DNA of 16,412 nucleotides, taken from Candidatus Saccharimonadia bacterium (GTDB taxonomy: Bacteria > Patescibacteriota > Saccharimonadia > Saccharimonadales > Saccharimonadaceae). Shown here piece by piece: positions 1-6,321 of the stretch. Where the stretch lies: positions 11,501 through 27,912 of the forward strand of contig JALRBE010000004.1 of NCBI GenBank assembly GCA_023262335.1, read 5' to 3'. The translations under genes were made by a program, and so were the position numbers. The notes below the pieces were generated by a model that saw nothing but the letters and a program-made list of their open reading frames with translations, was not told the DNA's origin and searched no databases. Every line of letters starts with the position of its first letter. Position 1 is the stretch's first letter.

Positions 1-1575
1 AGTAGCGGCATCGGCGAACGGCGAATCAAGCGGCGGCATGATCGGCGCGACCGGATTGAAATCAGGCATCGTTGGCGGTTGTTGCTCAGGTGCCGGCGCG
101 CTCGTAGCGAACGGATCGACAGCCGGCGGAACGCCTTCGTTCGGATCGTTCAAAATGCTGTTTATGGCAGGCATCTGCGCAGGCGGTTCGCTCGTGAACG
201 ACCCGTGCTGATTAATGATTTCTGGTGATGCCGAGGTGTCGGCCGGTTGCAACTCAGGCAGTGGCGGCAACGCCGGGAACGCTGGTTCTTGGGTCTGTGG
301 CACGTCTGGCAGCGGCGGCAAAATCGGCTCTGCTGCCGGCTGCGGCTCTTCGGCCGGCGCAAGCGGCTCCGCTACTTCGGGCACGGGCGGCTCGGCTGCT
401 TCCGGTGCAGGAGCATCGGTGATTTCCGGTTCGGATACAGACGGTTCGGGCGCGAGCGGCGGTTCCGACGCTTCGAAACCAGGCATCGCGCTGTCGCTGA
501 CGGACGTCAGCGGCTTGTCATCCGTCGTCTGTGCCGGTTCGTCGTCAGAACTCTCAAGTTCCTTCTCGATCTCCGCCATGGTCGGAGCCGGAGCGACCTG
601 CGCCGTCAAGTCGGCCAAGCTCTCTTCGAGTTCCTTCTGCGCGTCCTCTTCGCTGCCCGTGAGCGCCAACGGAACGCTAGCGTCTTCGGCAACGTCCGCC
701 GGCTTGTCCTTCTCGTTCCTGTCTATGGAAAGTTCCGTCGCGGAATCCTTCTTCTTGTTCTTCTTCGGCTCGTTCTTGGCGCGGTCGTTCCGCGGAGCGC
801 CCTGACCGTTCGGAGCGATATCGTGCGCTTCCTCAAGCTTGGCAGCGATCAGCTGCTGGTTCGCGCCAGCCGCCATCAGCTGCGCGGCCATGGTCATCAC
901 GCGCGAACTCGTGCGATCGTTGCTGAACCTGGCCGTCGCCGACACGATACCGGTCAAAAATGCCGTCGCGATCTGTTCGTCAAGTAGCGTCTTGTCATCC
1001 TTCAGCCCGTCGGCAAGCCCGACGACCATCTCCGAAAAACTGCTCGCGGCAGCGTCATGCCAGTCTATCGTGCCGAGGTTGCTCTTCTCCTCGCCGATCG
1101 TCACCGTCACGACGGTCGCGTCGTGCAAGATCTTGCCGTGCGCGGCAAGCGCTTTGTCCAGATGGTCTTGGTCCTTCACTCCTATGGCGAGCACCAGCTC
1201 CACGTTGAACTCGCCTTGGCTGAAGTCGAGGTCCTTTTGCGTCAGCGTGGTCTTGTACGGGGTAATGAAAATCTTGACCACGTCGCCGTCCACCTTGTAG
1301 CGCAGATGGTCGGCCTTCTCTTTGTCGAGGGCGATGATGAAATCACGCAGGCTGTCAGCGGTGTTCTCGAACGTTTTTTCCGGCTCCAAAAAGCTGATCG
1401 CCGGCGGAATGGCGCCGCTGAACACGGCAGTCGCCCGTTTGTCGAGCTTGTCGAGCAGTATCGTCAACCCAAGCGCGGCCGACAACTCATCGACCGTCGG
1501 GTCAGTGCTGACCGTGACCAAAATGTTGCTGTTCGCCTTTATGCTGTCGACAATCTGTTGTCTAGCGGTATCCAT
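1..1575 (-). CDS. Degenerate DHH-family (NrnA/GdpP-like) protein with long Pro/Glu/Ala-rich tail, partial
   Basis: The frame is open from an ATG at 1575 to the left edge (525 codons, no stop), so the C-terminus is missing. Residues 1-255 follow the layout of DHH/DHHA1 phosphoesterases: an N-terminal VTVSTDPTVDELSAALGL (20-37) where active members have a His-x-x-Pro-Asp-x-Asp-x-x-Gly-Ser motif, then IGEEKSN (160-166) in place of IDHHxxN, AASSFSEMV (176-184), and GIVSATARF (209-217) in place of GIxxDTGRF. Nearly all expected metal ligands are absent, so phosphodiesterase activity is unlikely and a binding or scaffold role is inferred. From about residue 262 there is a Lys/Asn-rich linker (KKNKKK, 271-276), then more than 200 residues of low-complexity Pro/Glu/Ala sequence, probably disordered. 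No signal peptide or membrane segment is visible. The gene is divergent from rpsT. The start is preceded only by a weak AGAG purine patch. Confidence 0.8.
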   Translation of the reverse strand, partial: MDTARQQIVDSIKANSNILVTVSTDPTVDELSAALGLTILLDKLDKRATAVFSGAIPPAISFLEPEKTFENTADSLRDFIIALDKEKADHLRYKVDGDVVKIFITPYKTTLTQKDLDFSQGEFNVELVLAIGVKDQDHLDKALAAHGKILHDATVVTVTIGEEKSNLGTIDWHDAAASSFSEMVVGLADGLKDDKTLLDEQIATAFLTGIVSATARFSNDRTSSRVMTMAAQLMAAGANQQLIAAKLEEAHDIAPNGQGAPRNDRAKNEPKKNKKKDSATELSIDRNEKDKPADVAEDASVPLALTGSEEDAQKELEESLADLTAQVAPAPTMAEIEKELESSDDEPAQTTDDKPLTSVSDSAMPGFEASEPPLAPEPSVSEPEITDAPAPEAAEPPVPEVAEPLAPAEEPQPAAEPILPPLPDVPQTQEPAFPALPPLPELQPADTSASPEIINQHGSFTSEPPAQMPAINSILNDPNEGVPPAVDPFATSAPAPEQQPPTMPDFNPVAPIMPPLDSPFADAAT

Positions 1576-1618
1576 CTTTTTTGTCTCTTTTTTGTTTCTA
1601 CCAATGTAGTTTGCTAGC

Positions 1619-1648
1619 ACTATACCATGAGCTTTATGCCCGCGTCAA
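1619..1648 (-). promoter_or_regulatory. Promoter of the DHH-like gene
   Basis: On the minus strand TTGACG (1648-1643) lies 18 nt from TATAGT (1624-1619), and a TGG directly before the hexamer gives an extended -10. The -10 ends 43 nt before the ATG, so this transcript has a leader of about 37 nt. Confidence 0.6.
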
Positions 1649-1675
1649 CGTTTTTTCAGCTACTTCGAGCAACAC

Positions 1676-1704
1676 TTTACATTTACCGCGTTTTACCCTA
1701 TAAT
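1676..1704 (+). promoter_or_regulatory. rpsT promoter
   Basis: TTTACA (1676-1681), a 17-nt spacer, then a perfect TATAAT (1699-1704). The expected start is near 1711, giving a leader of about 37 nt that carries the ribosome-binding site AAGAGGT at 1732-1738. It is divergent from the promoter of the DHH-like gene. Confidence 0.8.
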
Positions 1705-1747
1705 CTCTTTTTGATTGTAAAAACAACTTATAAGAGGTAATTACCCC

Positions 1748-2137
1748 ATGCCAATCATCAAATCAGCCATCAAACGAATGAAGCAGACGCTCGTGCGCCG
1801 CGAGCGCAACGTCGGTATCAAAAAAGACATCAAGACCGCGACCAAGGCATTCGCCGCCAAGCCAAGCCAAGCCAGCCTGAGCAAAGCGCAGAGCGAACTC
1901 GACAAAGCCGTCAAGAAGGGCCTCATCAAAAAAGCGACCGCAAGCCGCCGCAAAGCCAACCTGGCAAAGGCAGCCAAAGCAGCCAACGTAAAGCCAGCCG
2001 CAGCTGCCAAGAAGACCGCCGCGAAACCTGCGGCAGCCAAGAAGCCGGCAGCAGCGAACGCAGCTCCAGCCAAGAAGGCTCCAGCAGCGAAAAAGCCTGC
2101 GGCCAAGAAGCCAGCAGCCAAAAAAGCAGCCAAGTAA
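1748..2137 (+). CDS. rpsT: 30S ribosomal protein S20 with Lys/Ala/Pro C-terminal extension
   Basis: Small-subunit protein that binds 16S rRNA. The N-terminal part (MPIIKSAIKRMKQTLVRRERN, and KAQSELDKAVKKGLIKKATASRRKANLAK at about residues 46-74) is the recognisable S20 helical hairpin, including the basic SRRKANL segment near the end of the standard domain. Ordinary S20 proteins are about 85-90 residues. This one has 129, and the extra 45 or so are almost only Ala, Lys and Pro (repeats such as AAKKPAAKK), resembling a histone H1 tail. The ATG is set by the SD-like AAGAGGT nine bases upstream and a strong promoter. Monocistronic: it ends just before a bidirectional terminator. A 137-aa frame on the opposite strand is a shadow of the Ala/Lys codons. 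Confidence 0.95.
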   Translation: MPIIKSAIKRMKQTLVRRERNVGIKKDIKTATKAFAAKPSQASLSKAQSELDKAVKKGLIKKATASRRKANLAKAAKAANVKPAAAAKKTAAKPAAAKKPAAANAAPAKKAPAAKKPAAKKPAAKKAAK

Positions 2138-2154
2138 CCCGACTCAGCCACCAT

Positions 2155-2184
2155 AAAAACGACCTCGCCTACGGGGTCGTTTTT
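2155..2184. terminator. Bidirectional terminator between rpsT and the 427-aa gene
   Basis: A perfect 10-bp inverted repeat, aaaaacgacc (2155-2164) with ggtcgttttt (2175-2184), and a 10-nt loop. The T-run and A-run arms give a U-tract in both directions. The stop codon of the minus-strand gene (2183-2185) lies inside it, so it serves both convergent genes. Confidence 0.85.
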
Positions 2185-3466
2185 ATTGTGCTGCCAGCTG
2201 CCGCTCCAGTTCTTCGGCCATCTCCATGAGCGTGACCTGCCGGAGCATGGCGGCGTCCTTCAGGTCGTCAGGAATTCCCTCTTCGCTCATGAACGCGTTC
2301 TCGATGCGCGCGACTTCGAGATGCAATACGCCGATTGCTCGGTGCACGGCCTCGGCGTCGGTCTTGTCGCTCGTGAAATAATCGATCATTCCTTGCACGT
2401 CTTCTTTCATGCTGGATTCGACGGCATCGTAATTCTCGTCGGTCAGGCCGATCGCTTCGAGCTCCGCAACATCAAGCGGTTCCCCCGTCACTTCGTTGAA
2501 TACCGTGTTCCGCGCGGTAGCCCCGCGGGAGTCACTGTTTTTGCTGGTGCTGCGCGCGCCGTCGTCCAAATACAGCATAAGTTCGACATGCGTCAAACCT
2601 CTGCTCTTTTGTTCCAGCGCGTCACGGCGAATCTCGTTGTCGGCGGCATTCTGCTCCACGTCGTATTCGACCGCCGGGGCGGGCGCGGCTTCGGCGGCAG
2701 GCGCGAGTGCTTCGGCAGTACTAGGCACTTCCACCGGACGCTTGGCGGCATAGGCCACTTCGTTTTTCGTCAGGGCGCCGTTCGGCTCGCGGCGGTACAC
2801 TGCCTTGGCGCGGTCGCTTTGGGAATACCACGTGTCTTTGCCGCCGCGCTGCGACGGGCCGTACGTGAACCTGAAGAAGCTGTCTTCGCGGCCAGCGAGT
2901 CCCAACGCGCCGATCTGCGCGATCGCCACTTGGTCGAGCAGCGACGGGTCGTTCAGCGAACCGTCATACAGTTCCTTCGCCGTCGCTTTGTCGAGCGGCA
3001 TGCTGATCGTCACGACGTTGCCCGGCCTGCCGGTGTCGTCGTTGAAGCCGCTCATCTGGTAAAACAGGGTGTCATTGCCGTTTTCGTCGGTGTAGAACAA
3101 CGCCTTTTCGTTGCCTGGCACAGGGCCCGAACCGTCGGTTTCGAGACCGTTCAATCTCAAATTCTCGGCGAGCGACCTGTTCTGGCGAAGCGTATCCGCG
3201 AGCGATACGTCACCGTAGTCTTGCCATCCGTTGCCTTCCGAAAGATTACGGGCAGCGCCGTCCTTGCCGGCGGCCGCGTGACGTTCGGCAATCACGGAAG
3301 CCAACCCGCCCTTTTCGTCGCGGTTCAAATCCATCGACGCGTACAAGCCCACGCTGCCACGTGACCGGTCGACCGCGCGACCTACCAGCTCTTCGCGGTA
3401 GCGGCGTTCAGCCTCGGCGCCGGCCGGGTGCACGTTATGGTTGGTGGAAGGTGCGAAATTGGACAT
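2183..3466 (-). CDS. Hypothetical protein, 427 aa
   Basis: I do not recognise a family. The product is acidic and apparently soluble, with no signal peptide or membrane segment. Residues 1-115 are polar, with a RYREELVGRAVDRSRGS segment near the N-terminus. Residues of about 120-225 look like a folded, mixed alpha/beta domain (ALFYTDENGNDTLFYQMSGF; FFRFTYGPSQRGGKDTWYSQ). An Ala/Pro/Glu linker follows (about 250-268), then a mostly helical C-terminal domain ending in MAEELERQLAAQ. The ATG at 3466 lies 26 nt downstream of a good promoter and has no clear SD. A 392-aa frame on the plus strand is rejected because it starts inside the terminator and has the Arg/Val/His-rich composition of a shadow. 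Clean length, promoter and terminator make the gene itself secure; the function is unknown. Confidence 0.8.
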   Translation of the reverse strand: MSNFAPSTNHNVHPAGAEAERRYREELVGRAVDRSRGSVGLYASMDLNRDEKGGLASVIAERHAAAGKDGAARNLSEGNGWQDYGDVSLADTLRQNRSLAENLRLNGLETDGSGPVPGNEKALFYTDENGNDTLFYQMSGFNDDTGRPGNVVTISMPLDKATAKELYDGSLNDPSLLDQVAIAQIGALGLAGREDSFFRFTYGPSQRGGKDTWYSQSDRAKAVYRREPNGALTKNEVAYAAKRPVEVPSTAEALAPAAEAAPAPAVEYDVEQNAADNEIRRDALEQKSRGLTHVELMLYLDDGARSTSKNSDSRGATARNTVFNEVTGEPLDVAELEAIGLTDENYDAVESSMKEDVQGMIDYFTSDKTDAEAVHRAIGVLHLEVARIENAFMSEEGIPDDLKDAAMLRQVTLMEMAEELERQLAAQ

Positions 3467-3492
3467 GTTGGTTTTTATAGGTTCGTAATTTC

Positions 3493-3521
3493 ATATTAGC
3501 ATAAAAGCTTTAAAATGTCAA
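3493..3521 (-). promoter_or_regulatory. Promoter of the 427-aa gene
   Basis: On the minus strand TTGACA (3521-3516), 17 nt, then TAATAT (3498-3493) preceded by TGC, an extended -10. The -35 overlaps the holA stop codon (3520-3518), so this gene has its own promoter despite following the holA operon. No terminator is visible between the two. Confidence 0.75.
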
Positions 3522-4435
3522 TCGTTGCTGACGACGGACGTCTTGATCAACGCCTCTTCGATAAGCAGCCACGGGTCGGTGGCCGTCGATTTCATGGCAA
3601 CGTCGGTGTCGGCAAAGATCAGCAGGATTTTTTTGGTGCCGCCCCGCCCCAGCCGCTTGGCGTACGGCGTCAGCTTGCCGAGCGCGTACGGGTGCGCGCC
3701 AATGGCGCTCGCCACCTCCGCGGACGGCTTGTCGGTAGCCCCAAGCGTGGCCAGCTGGAACGCTTGGCCTGCCAGCAAGCCGAACGTCATGTACGGGTCC
3801 TGGGCGGCTTGCAACGTTCTGATCATGCCGCTCGCTTTTTTGGCGTCGCCACGTAGCGCGGCCTCGAACAGATTGAACACGTTTTCGCTCGGGTTTGCCT
3901 CGATGACTTCTTCGATCACCCCGGCGTCGACCGTTTCGAGCACGGCCAGCTTTTCGATGGCATGGTACAGCTGCCATTGGTCCAGCCCCACGCGCGCCAC
4001 CAGCTGAGCCGCAAGCTTGCGGTCAAGCGTCAGGCCCTGGCGGCTGGCTTCCTCGAGCGTCCACTTTTCGGCGGCCATGACGTCGCGGTCGCCCCACGCC
4101 ATGAACTCGCGCACGGTAGCGTGTTTTTTGAGCTCTTTGAACGTCTTGGTGCGCTTGTCGGGCTTGGGTTCCACCAGCACCACGTGCACGTCGTCGCTCG
4201 TGCGCTCCAGCCAATCCGGCAACACGTCCCACAACTGCTTGTTGGCGGACAGCTCCCGTATGATGACCAGCCGTTCGCTCGCGAACAGCGTGCCGCCGAG
4301 CAGCAAATCCGGTAACTGCGGCAATGCCAGGTCGCTGCCATCATGCTTTTCAGCGGTACCCGCGAACCCAGCCGTCAACACGTCCAGCGCGCGCGTCAGC
4401 TCGAACGAATTGTCTCCCGTCAGTAGCGTAATCAC
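3518..4435 (-). CDS. holA: DNA polymerase III subunit delta
   Basis: The delta subunit opens the beta sliding clamp as part of the clamp loader. The 305-aa product starts ITLLTGDNSFELTRAL, the usual opening of the family (a short strand, then GxDxF/Lxxxx). It continues with LLLGGTLFASERLVIIREL (45-63), a strand ending VHVVLVEPKPDKRTKTFKELKK, the central REFMAWGDRDVMAAEKWTLEEA region, DQWQLYHAIEKLAV and the helical C-terminal collar domain (ENVFNLFEAALRGDAKKA onward). Length is normal for delta, slightly short. It starts with GTG, two bases after the TAG of the HTH gene and with no convincing SD, so translation is probably coupled. It is the last gene of the HAD-mutM-HTH-holA operon. Confidence 0.9.
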   Translation of the reverse strand: MITLLTGDNSFELTRALDVLTAGFAGTAEKHDGSDLALPQLPDLLLGGTLFASERLVIIRELSANKQLWDVLPDWLERTSDDVHVVLVEPKPDKRTKTFKELKKHATVREFMAWGDRDVMAAEKWTLEEASRQGLTLDRKLAAQLVARVGLDQWQLYHAIEKLAVLETVDAGVIEEVIEANPSENVFNLFEAALRGDAKKASGMIRTLQAAQDPYMTFGLLAGQAFQLATLGATDKPSAEVASAIGAHPYALGKLTPYAKRLGRGGTKKILLIFADTDVAMKSTATDPWLLIEEALIKTSVVSND

Positions 4436-4437
4436 TG

Positions 4438-4758
4438 CTACAAGTATAGCGTATTGGCACGGTCCAGCGCGGTGCCCGCCATAAGAAGCCCGATGTGCGC
4501 GTGCGCGAGATCCTCCTTGGCTTCCTCCAGGTAAAAGCGTACCGCCTTTTGCTTGAGCCCGAGTTCCAGCGAGATCGCGCCGATGCTCATGCCGCCCAAG
4601 TAGCGCCTGACCACGTGCAGCTTGTTGCCGTCAAGGAACAGCTCCGCCTCTTGCCGTGCCGTCCGTACGTCCAGGCCGCCGAACTTTCCGCGCGCTTCTT
4701 CGACCGCTACGTTCCTATGGTATCGCTTGGCGTCGGCGCCGTTTGGCACTTCGGGCAT
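4438..4758 (-). CDS. Small helix-turn-helix protein, 106 aa
   Basis: The ATG at 4758 is preceded nine bases upstream by a strong SD (AGGAAGAGGA, 4776-4767). It lies inside mutM in another frame, giving a 52-nt overlap. A longer frame reaching 5019 is only a mutM shadow. The protein is basic at its N-terminus and contains a probable HTH at about residues 54-85 (YLGGMSIGAISLELGLKQKA, then VRFYLEEAKEDL), with the Gly-x-Ser-Ile-x-x-Ile-x-x-x-Leu-Gly-Leu pattern also seen in sigma region 4 and similar DNA-binding domains. The rest is helical. It may be a small DNA-binding regulator or a nucleic-acid-binding partner of its replication and repair neighbours; the sequence does not decide. It ends two bases before holA. 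Confidence 0.75.
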   Translation of the reverse strand: MPEVPNGADAKRYHRNVAVEEARGKFGGLDVRTARQEAELFLDGNKLHVVRRYLGGMSIGAISLELGLKQKAVRFYLEEAKEDLAHAHIGLLMAGTALDRANTLYL

Positions 4759-5681
4759 ATATGCGTTCCTCTTCCTGCCGCTTTGAACTTGACTATGATC
4801 GTGCCGCACCGCGAGCACTCCTGCCCTTCGCGCCGGAACACGCGGGCGAAGTCCATGTAGCTCCCCCGCTTGCCTTCGGCGTTCACGTAGTTTTTGTCGG
4901 TGCTGCCACCCTTTTCGATCGCCAGGTTCATGACGTCGCGCAGCTCGCCGTACAGCAAATCGTACTCGGCGTCCGTCACGCTCGCCACTTTGCGCAGCGG
5001 ATGGATCTTGGCGCCCCATAGCGATTCGTCGGCGTAAATGTTACCCACGCCGGCAACGACCGTTTGGTCCAGCAGCGCGGCCTTTATGGGCGACTTTGCC
5101 CGGCGCGCGAATCGTTCGCGGAACTGCGCCTGAGTAAAATCGTGCTCCAACGGCTCCGGCCCGACCTTCCGCATGAAGTCGATGTTCGGCACTTCGAGCG
5201 TGGGCATCAGCTTGACCCAGCCGAACTTGCGCTGGTCGTTGAAAAAAAGGTGCGAGCCGTCTTCAAACGTGAACGTCACACGCGTGGAGCGGTCTGGCAG
5301 CTCGCCGATCAGGCTGTCGTTCGGGTGGCCGGCACCAAAGCGGACTTCGTCCGCAGCTATTGGAATGGTGCTAGTAGAATTTAGCGGCTGGCTATATTCC
5401 ACATTCAAGCTTCTATCTTCCAAGTTTTTGTCCACAAAAACTAATTGACCGGTCATCTTGAGGTGAATAACGAGAGTATAGCCCGTCGAGAGATCGATCA
5501 TCAGCACCTTGGCACGGCGGCGTACGTCCGTGATTTTGGCGCCGATCAAAAACCGCTCCACGTCAGCGGCTGCGTTGGGGAACGATTTTGGCGTGTCGTG
5601 AACAACTTTTTTAATGGCGCGGCCAATGATGAGCCCGTGCAGGCCGCGGCGTACGGTCTCGACTTCAGGCAGTTCAGGCAC
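4707..5681 (-). CDS. mutM: Formamidopyrimidine-DNA glycosylase
   Basis: Base-excision repair glycosylase/AP lyase for oxidised purines. The real start is the GTG at 5681: it gives VPELPEVE, and the family needs Pro as residue 2 (the catalytic N-terminus after Met removal) followed by Glu. The 35 residues upstream in frame are Arg-rich shadow. Also present are Lys58 in RRRAK (equal to Lys57 of the mature enzyme), HLKMTG (73-78), NDQRKFGW (148-155), the H2TH signature VAGVGNIYADES (209-220) and a complete zinc finger, C289/C292 and C309/C312, with the DNA-contacting GRGTHI. At 324 residues it is longer than the usual 270-290 or so because of an insertion at about residues 84-130. The GTG overlaps the HAD stop by 8 nt and is preceded by AGGAG seven bases upstream. 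Confidence 0.95.
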   Translation of the reverse strand: MPELPEVETVRRGLHGLIIGRAIKKVVHDTPKSFPNAAADVERFLIGAKITDVRRRAKVLMIDLSTGYTLVIHLKMTGQLVFVDKNLEDRSLNVEYSQPLNSTSTIPIAADEVRFGAGHPNDSLIGELPDRSTRVTFTFEDGSHLFFNDQRKFGWVKLMPTLEVPNIDFMRKVGPEPLEHDFTQAQFRERFARRAKSPIKAALLDQTVVAGVGNIYADESLWGAKIHPLRKVASVTDAEYDLLYGELRDVMNLAIEKGGSTDKNYVNAEGKRGSYMDFARVFRREGQECSRCGTIIVKFKAAGRGTHICPKCQTAPTPSDTIGT

Positions 5682-6246
5682 GCAGCAGCTCCTCGATCGT
5701 CGCGATCGTCCGGTTCGTATCTTGGTGGTGCACCGCTCGCATGCCAAGCGCTTCCGCGGCCGTACAGTACCGCTCCACGTCGTCAACGAACAGGCATTCG
5801 TCCGGCAGGACGCCGAGCTTAGCCGTGGTCAGCTGGTAAATCGCCGGGTCCGGCTTGACCATGCCCACCTGGTACGACAGCACCGTTTCGTCGAACAGCC
5901 CCACCTGCCACGGCTCGAACAACTCGTTCAGCCAATCGTCCGCCGCGTTGCTCAGCATGCCTACCTTGTAACGCGGCTTCAGCTCATCGCGAATGAACGC
6001 GAACAACGGCACGTTCGGCGACGGCGAATTGAGCCGGCGTGTCACGTCTTGCCGTTTCAAACCGGTCATGGCGCTTATCTGGCCTATAAAGTTGTCGTAG
6101 TCCATGAACCCGGCATTGACCGCTTTGTCCATGTCCATCGCCTCGCGCATCTTGGCATCGTCGCCCGCAAAGAACTCCTCGCGTATCAGCTTCCAGCCGT
6201 CCGCCTTCAACACACCGAAACAATCGAATATCACCGCTTTGATCAT
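5674..6246 (-). CDS. HAD superfamily hydrolase
   Basis: A 190-aa HAD-IA type phosphatase-like protein, cytoplasmic, substrate unknown. Motif I is IFDCFGVL with nucleophile Asp8. The second motif I acid (Asp10 in phosphatases) is replaced by Phe10, as in some subfamilies with other substrates or chemistry. Motif II is SNA at 99-101, motif III Lys131 in MVKPDPAIY, motif IV FVDDVE with Asp155/Asp156. The alpha-helical cap lies between residues 15 and 88 or so. It is the first gene of the operon with mutM, the HTH protein and holA; its last codons overlap mutM. A TATAAT seven bases before the ATG suggests a leaderless or nearly leaderless message, although AGGGG at -7 to -3 could also act as a very close SD. 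Confidence 0.88.
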   Translation of the reverse strand: MIKAVIFDCFGVLKADGWKLIREEFFAGDDAKMREAMDMDKAVNAGFMDYDNFIGQISAMTGLKRQDVTRRLNSPSPNVPLFAFIRDELKPRYKVGMLSNAADDWLNELFEPWQVGLFDETVLSYQVGMVKPDPAIYQLTTAKLGVLPDECLFVDDVERYCTAAEALGMRAVHHQDTNRTIATIEELLRA

Positions 6247-6253
6247 TTCCCCT

Positions 6254-6259
6254 ATTATA
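6254..6259 (-). promoter_or_regulatory. Promoter -10 of the HAD-mutM-HTH-holA operon
   Basis: A perfect TATAAT (6259-6254) ends seven bases before the ATG. At 17 nt spacing the -35 would be GCCGTT, which falls on an arm of the upstream gene's terminator and is weak. The expected transcription start is at or next to the start codon. Confidence 0.5.
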
Positions 6260-6276
6260 CAACGGCGTGCAAATCA

Positions 6277-6304
6277 AACGGCCCGGCGGGAATGCCGGGC
6301 CGTT
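6277..6304 (-). terminator. Hairpin terminator after the membrane-anchored gene
   Basis: A perfect 11-bp inverted repeat, aacggcccggc (6277-6287) with gccgggccgtt (6294-6304), and a 6-nt loop. Read on the minus strand it is followed by the short T-rich run TTTGATTTG, so it fits a rho-independent terminator with a weak U-tract. It lies 17 nt after the stop of the gene at 6322-6933. Confidence 0.7.
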
Positions 6305-6321
6305 CGGTGAGGCGTCATGCC

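Noticed and set aside
215..987. Overlapping plus-strand frames of 196 and 246 codons (Ser/Gly/Ala-rich and Arg-rich)
   Set aside because: They mirror the Pro/Glu/Ala codons of the DHH-like protein's tail. The minus frame is open for 525 codons with recognisable family signatures.
1741..2154. Minus-strand frame opposite rpsT (137 codons), hydrophobic Ala/Phe/Leu repeats
   Set aside because: It is the reverse complement of Lys/Ala codons of the S20 tail and has no start signals. S20 is certain.
2186..3364. Long open frame (392 codons) on the plus strand
   Set aside because: It is antisense to the 427-aa gene, begins within the terminator hairpin, and has an Arg/Val/His-rich composition typical of a GC-rich shadow. 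The minus strand has the promoter.
4759..5019. Longer N-terminus for the small HTH protein
   Set aside because: The extra residues are Arg-rich mutM shadow. The ATG at 4758 has a strong, well-spaced SD.
5682..5786. N-terminal extension of mutM to an upstream ATG
   Set aside because: MutM must start (Met/Val)-Pro-Glu. The extension is Arg/Cys-rich, lies inside the HAD gene and removes the catalytic N-terminal proline.
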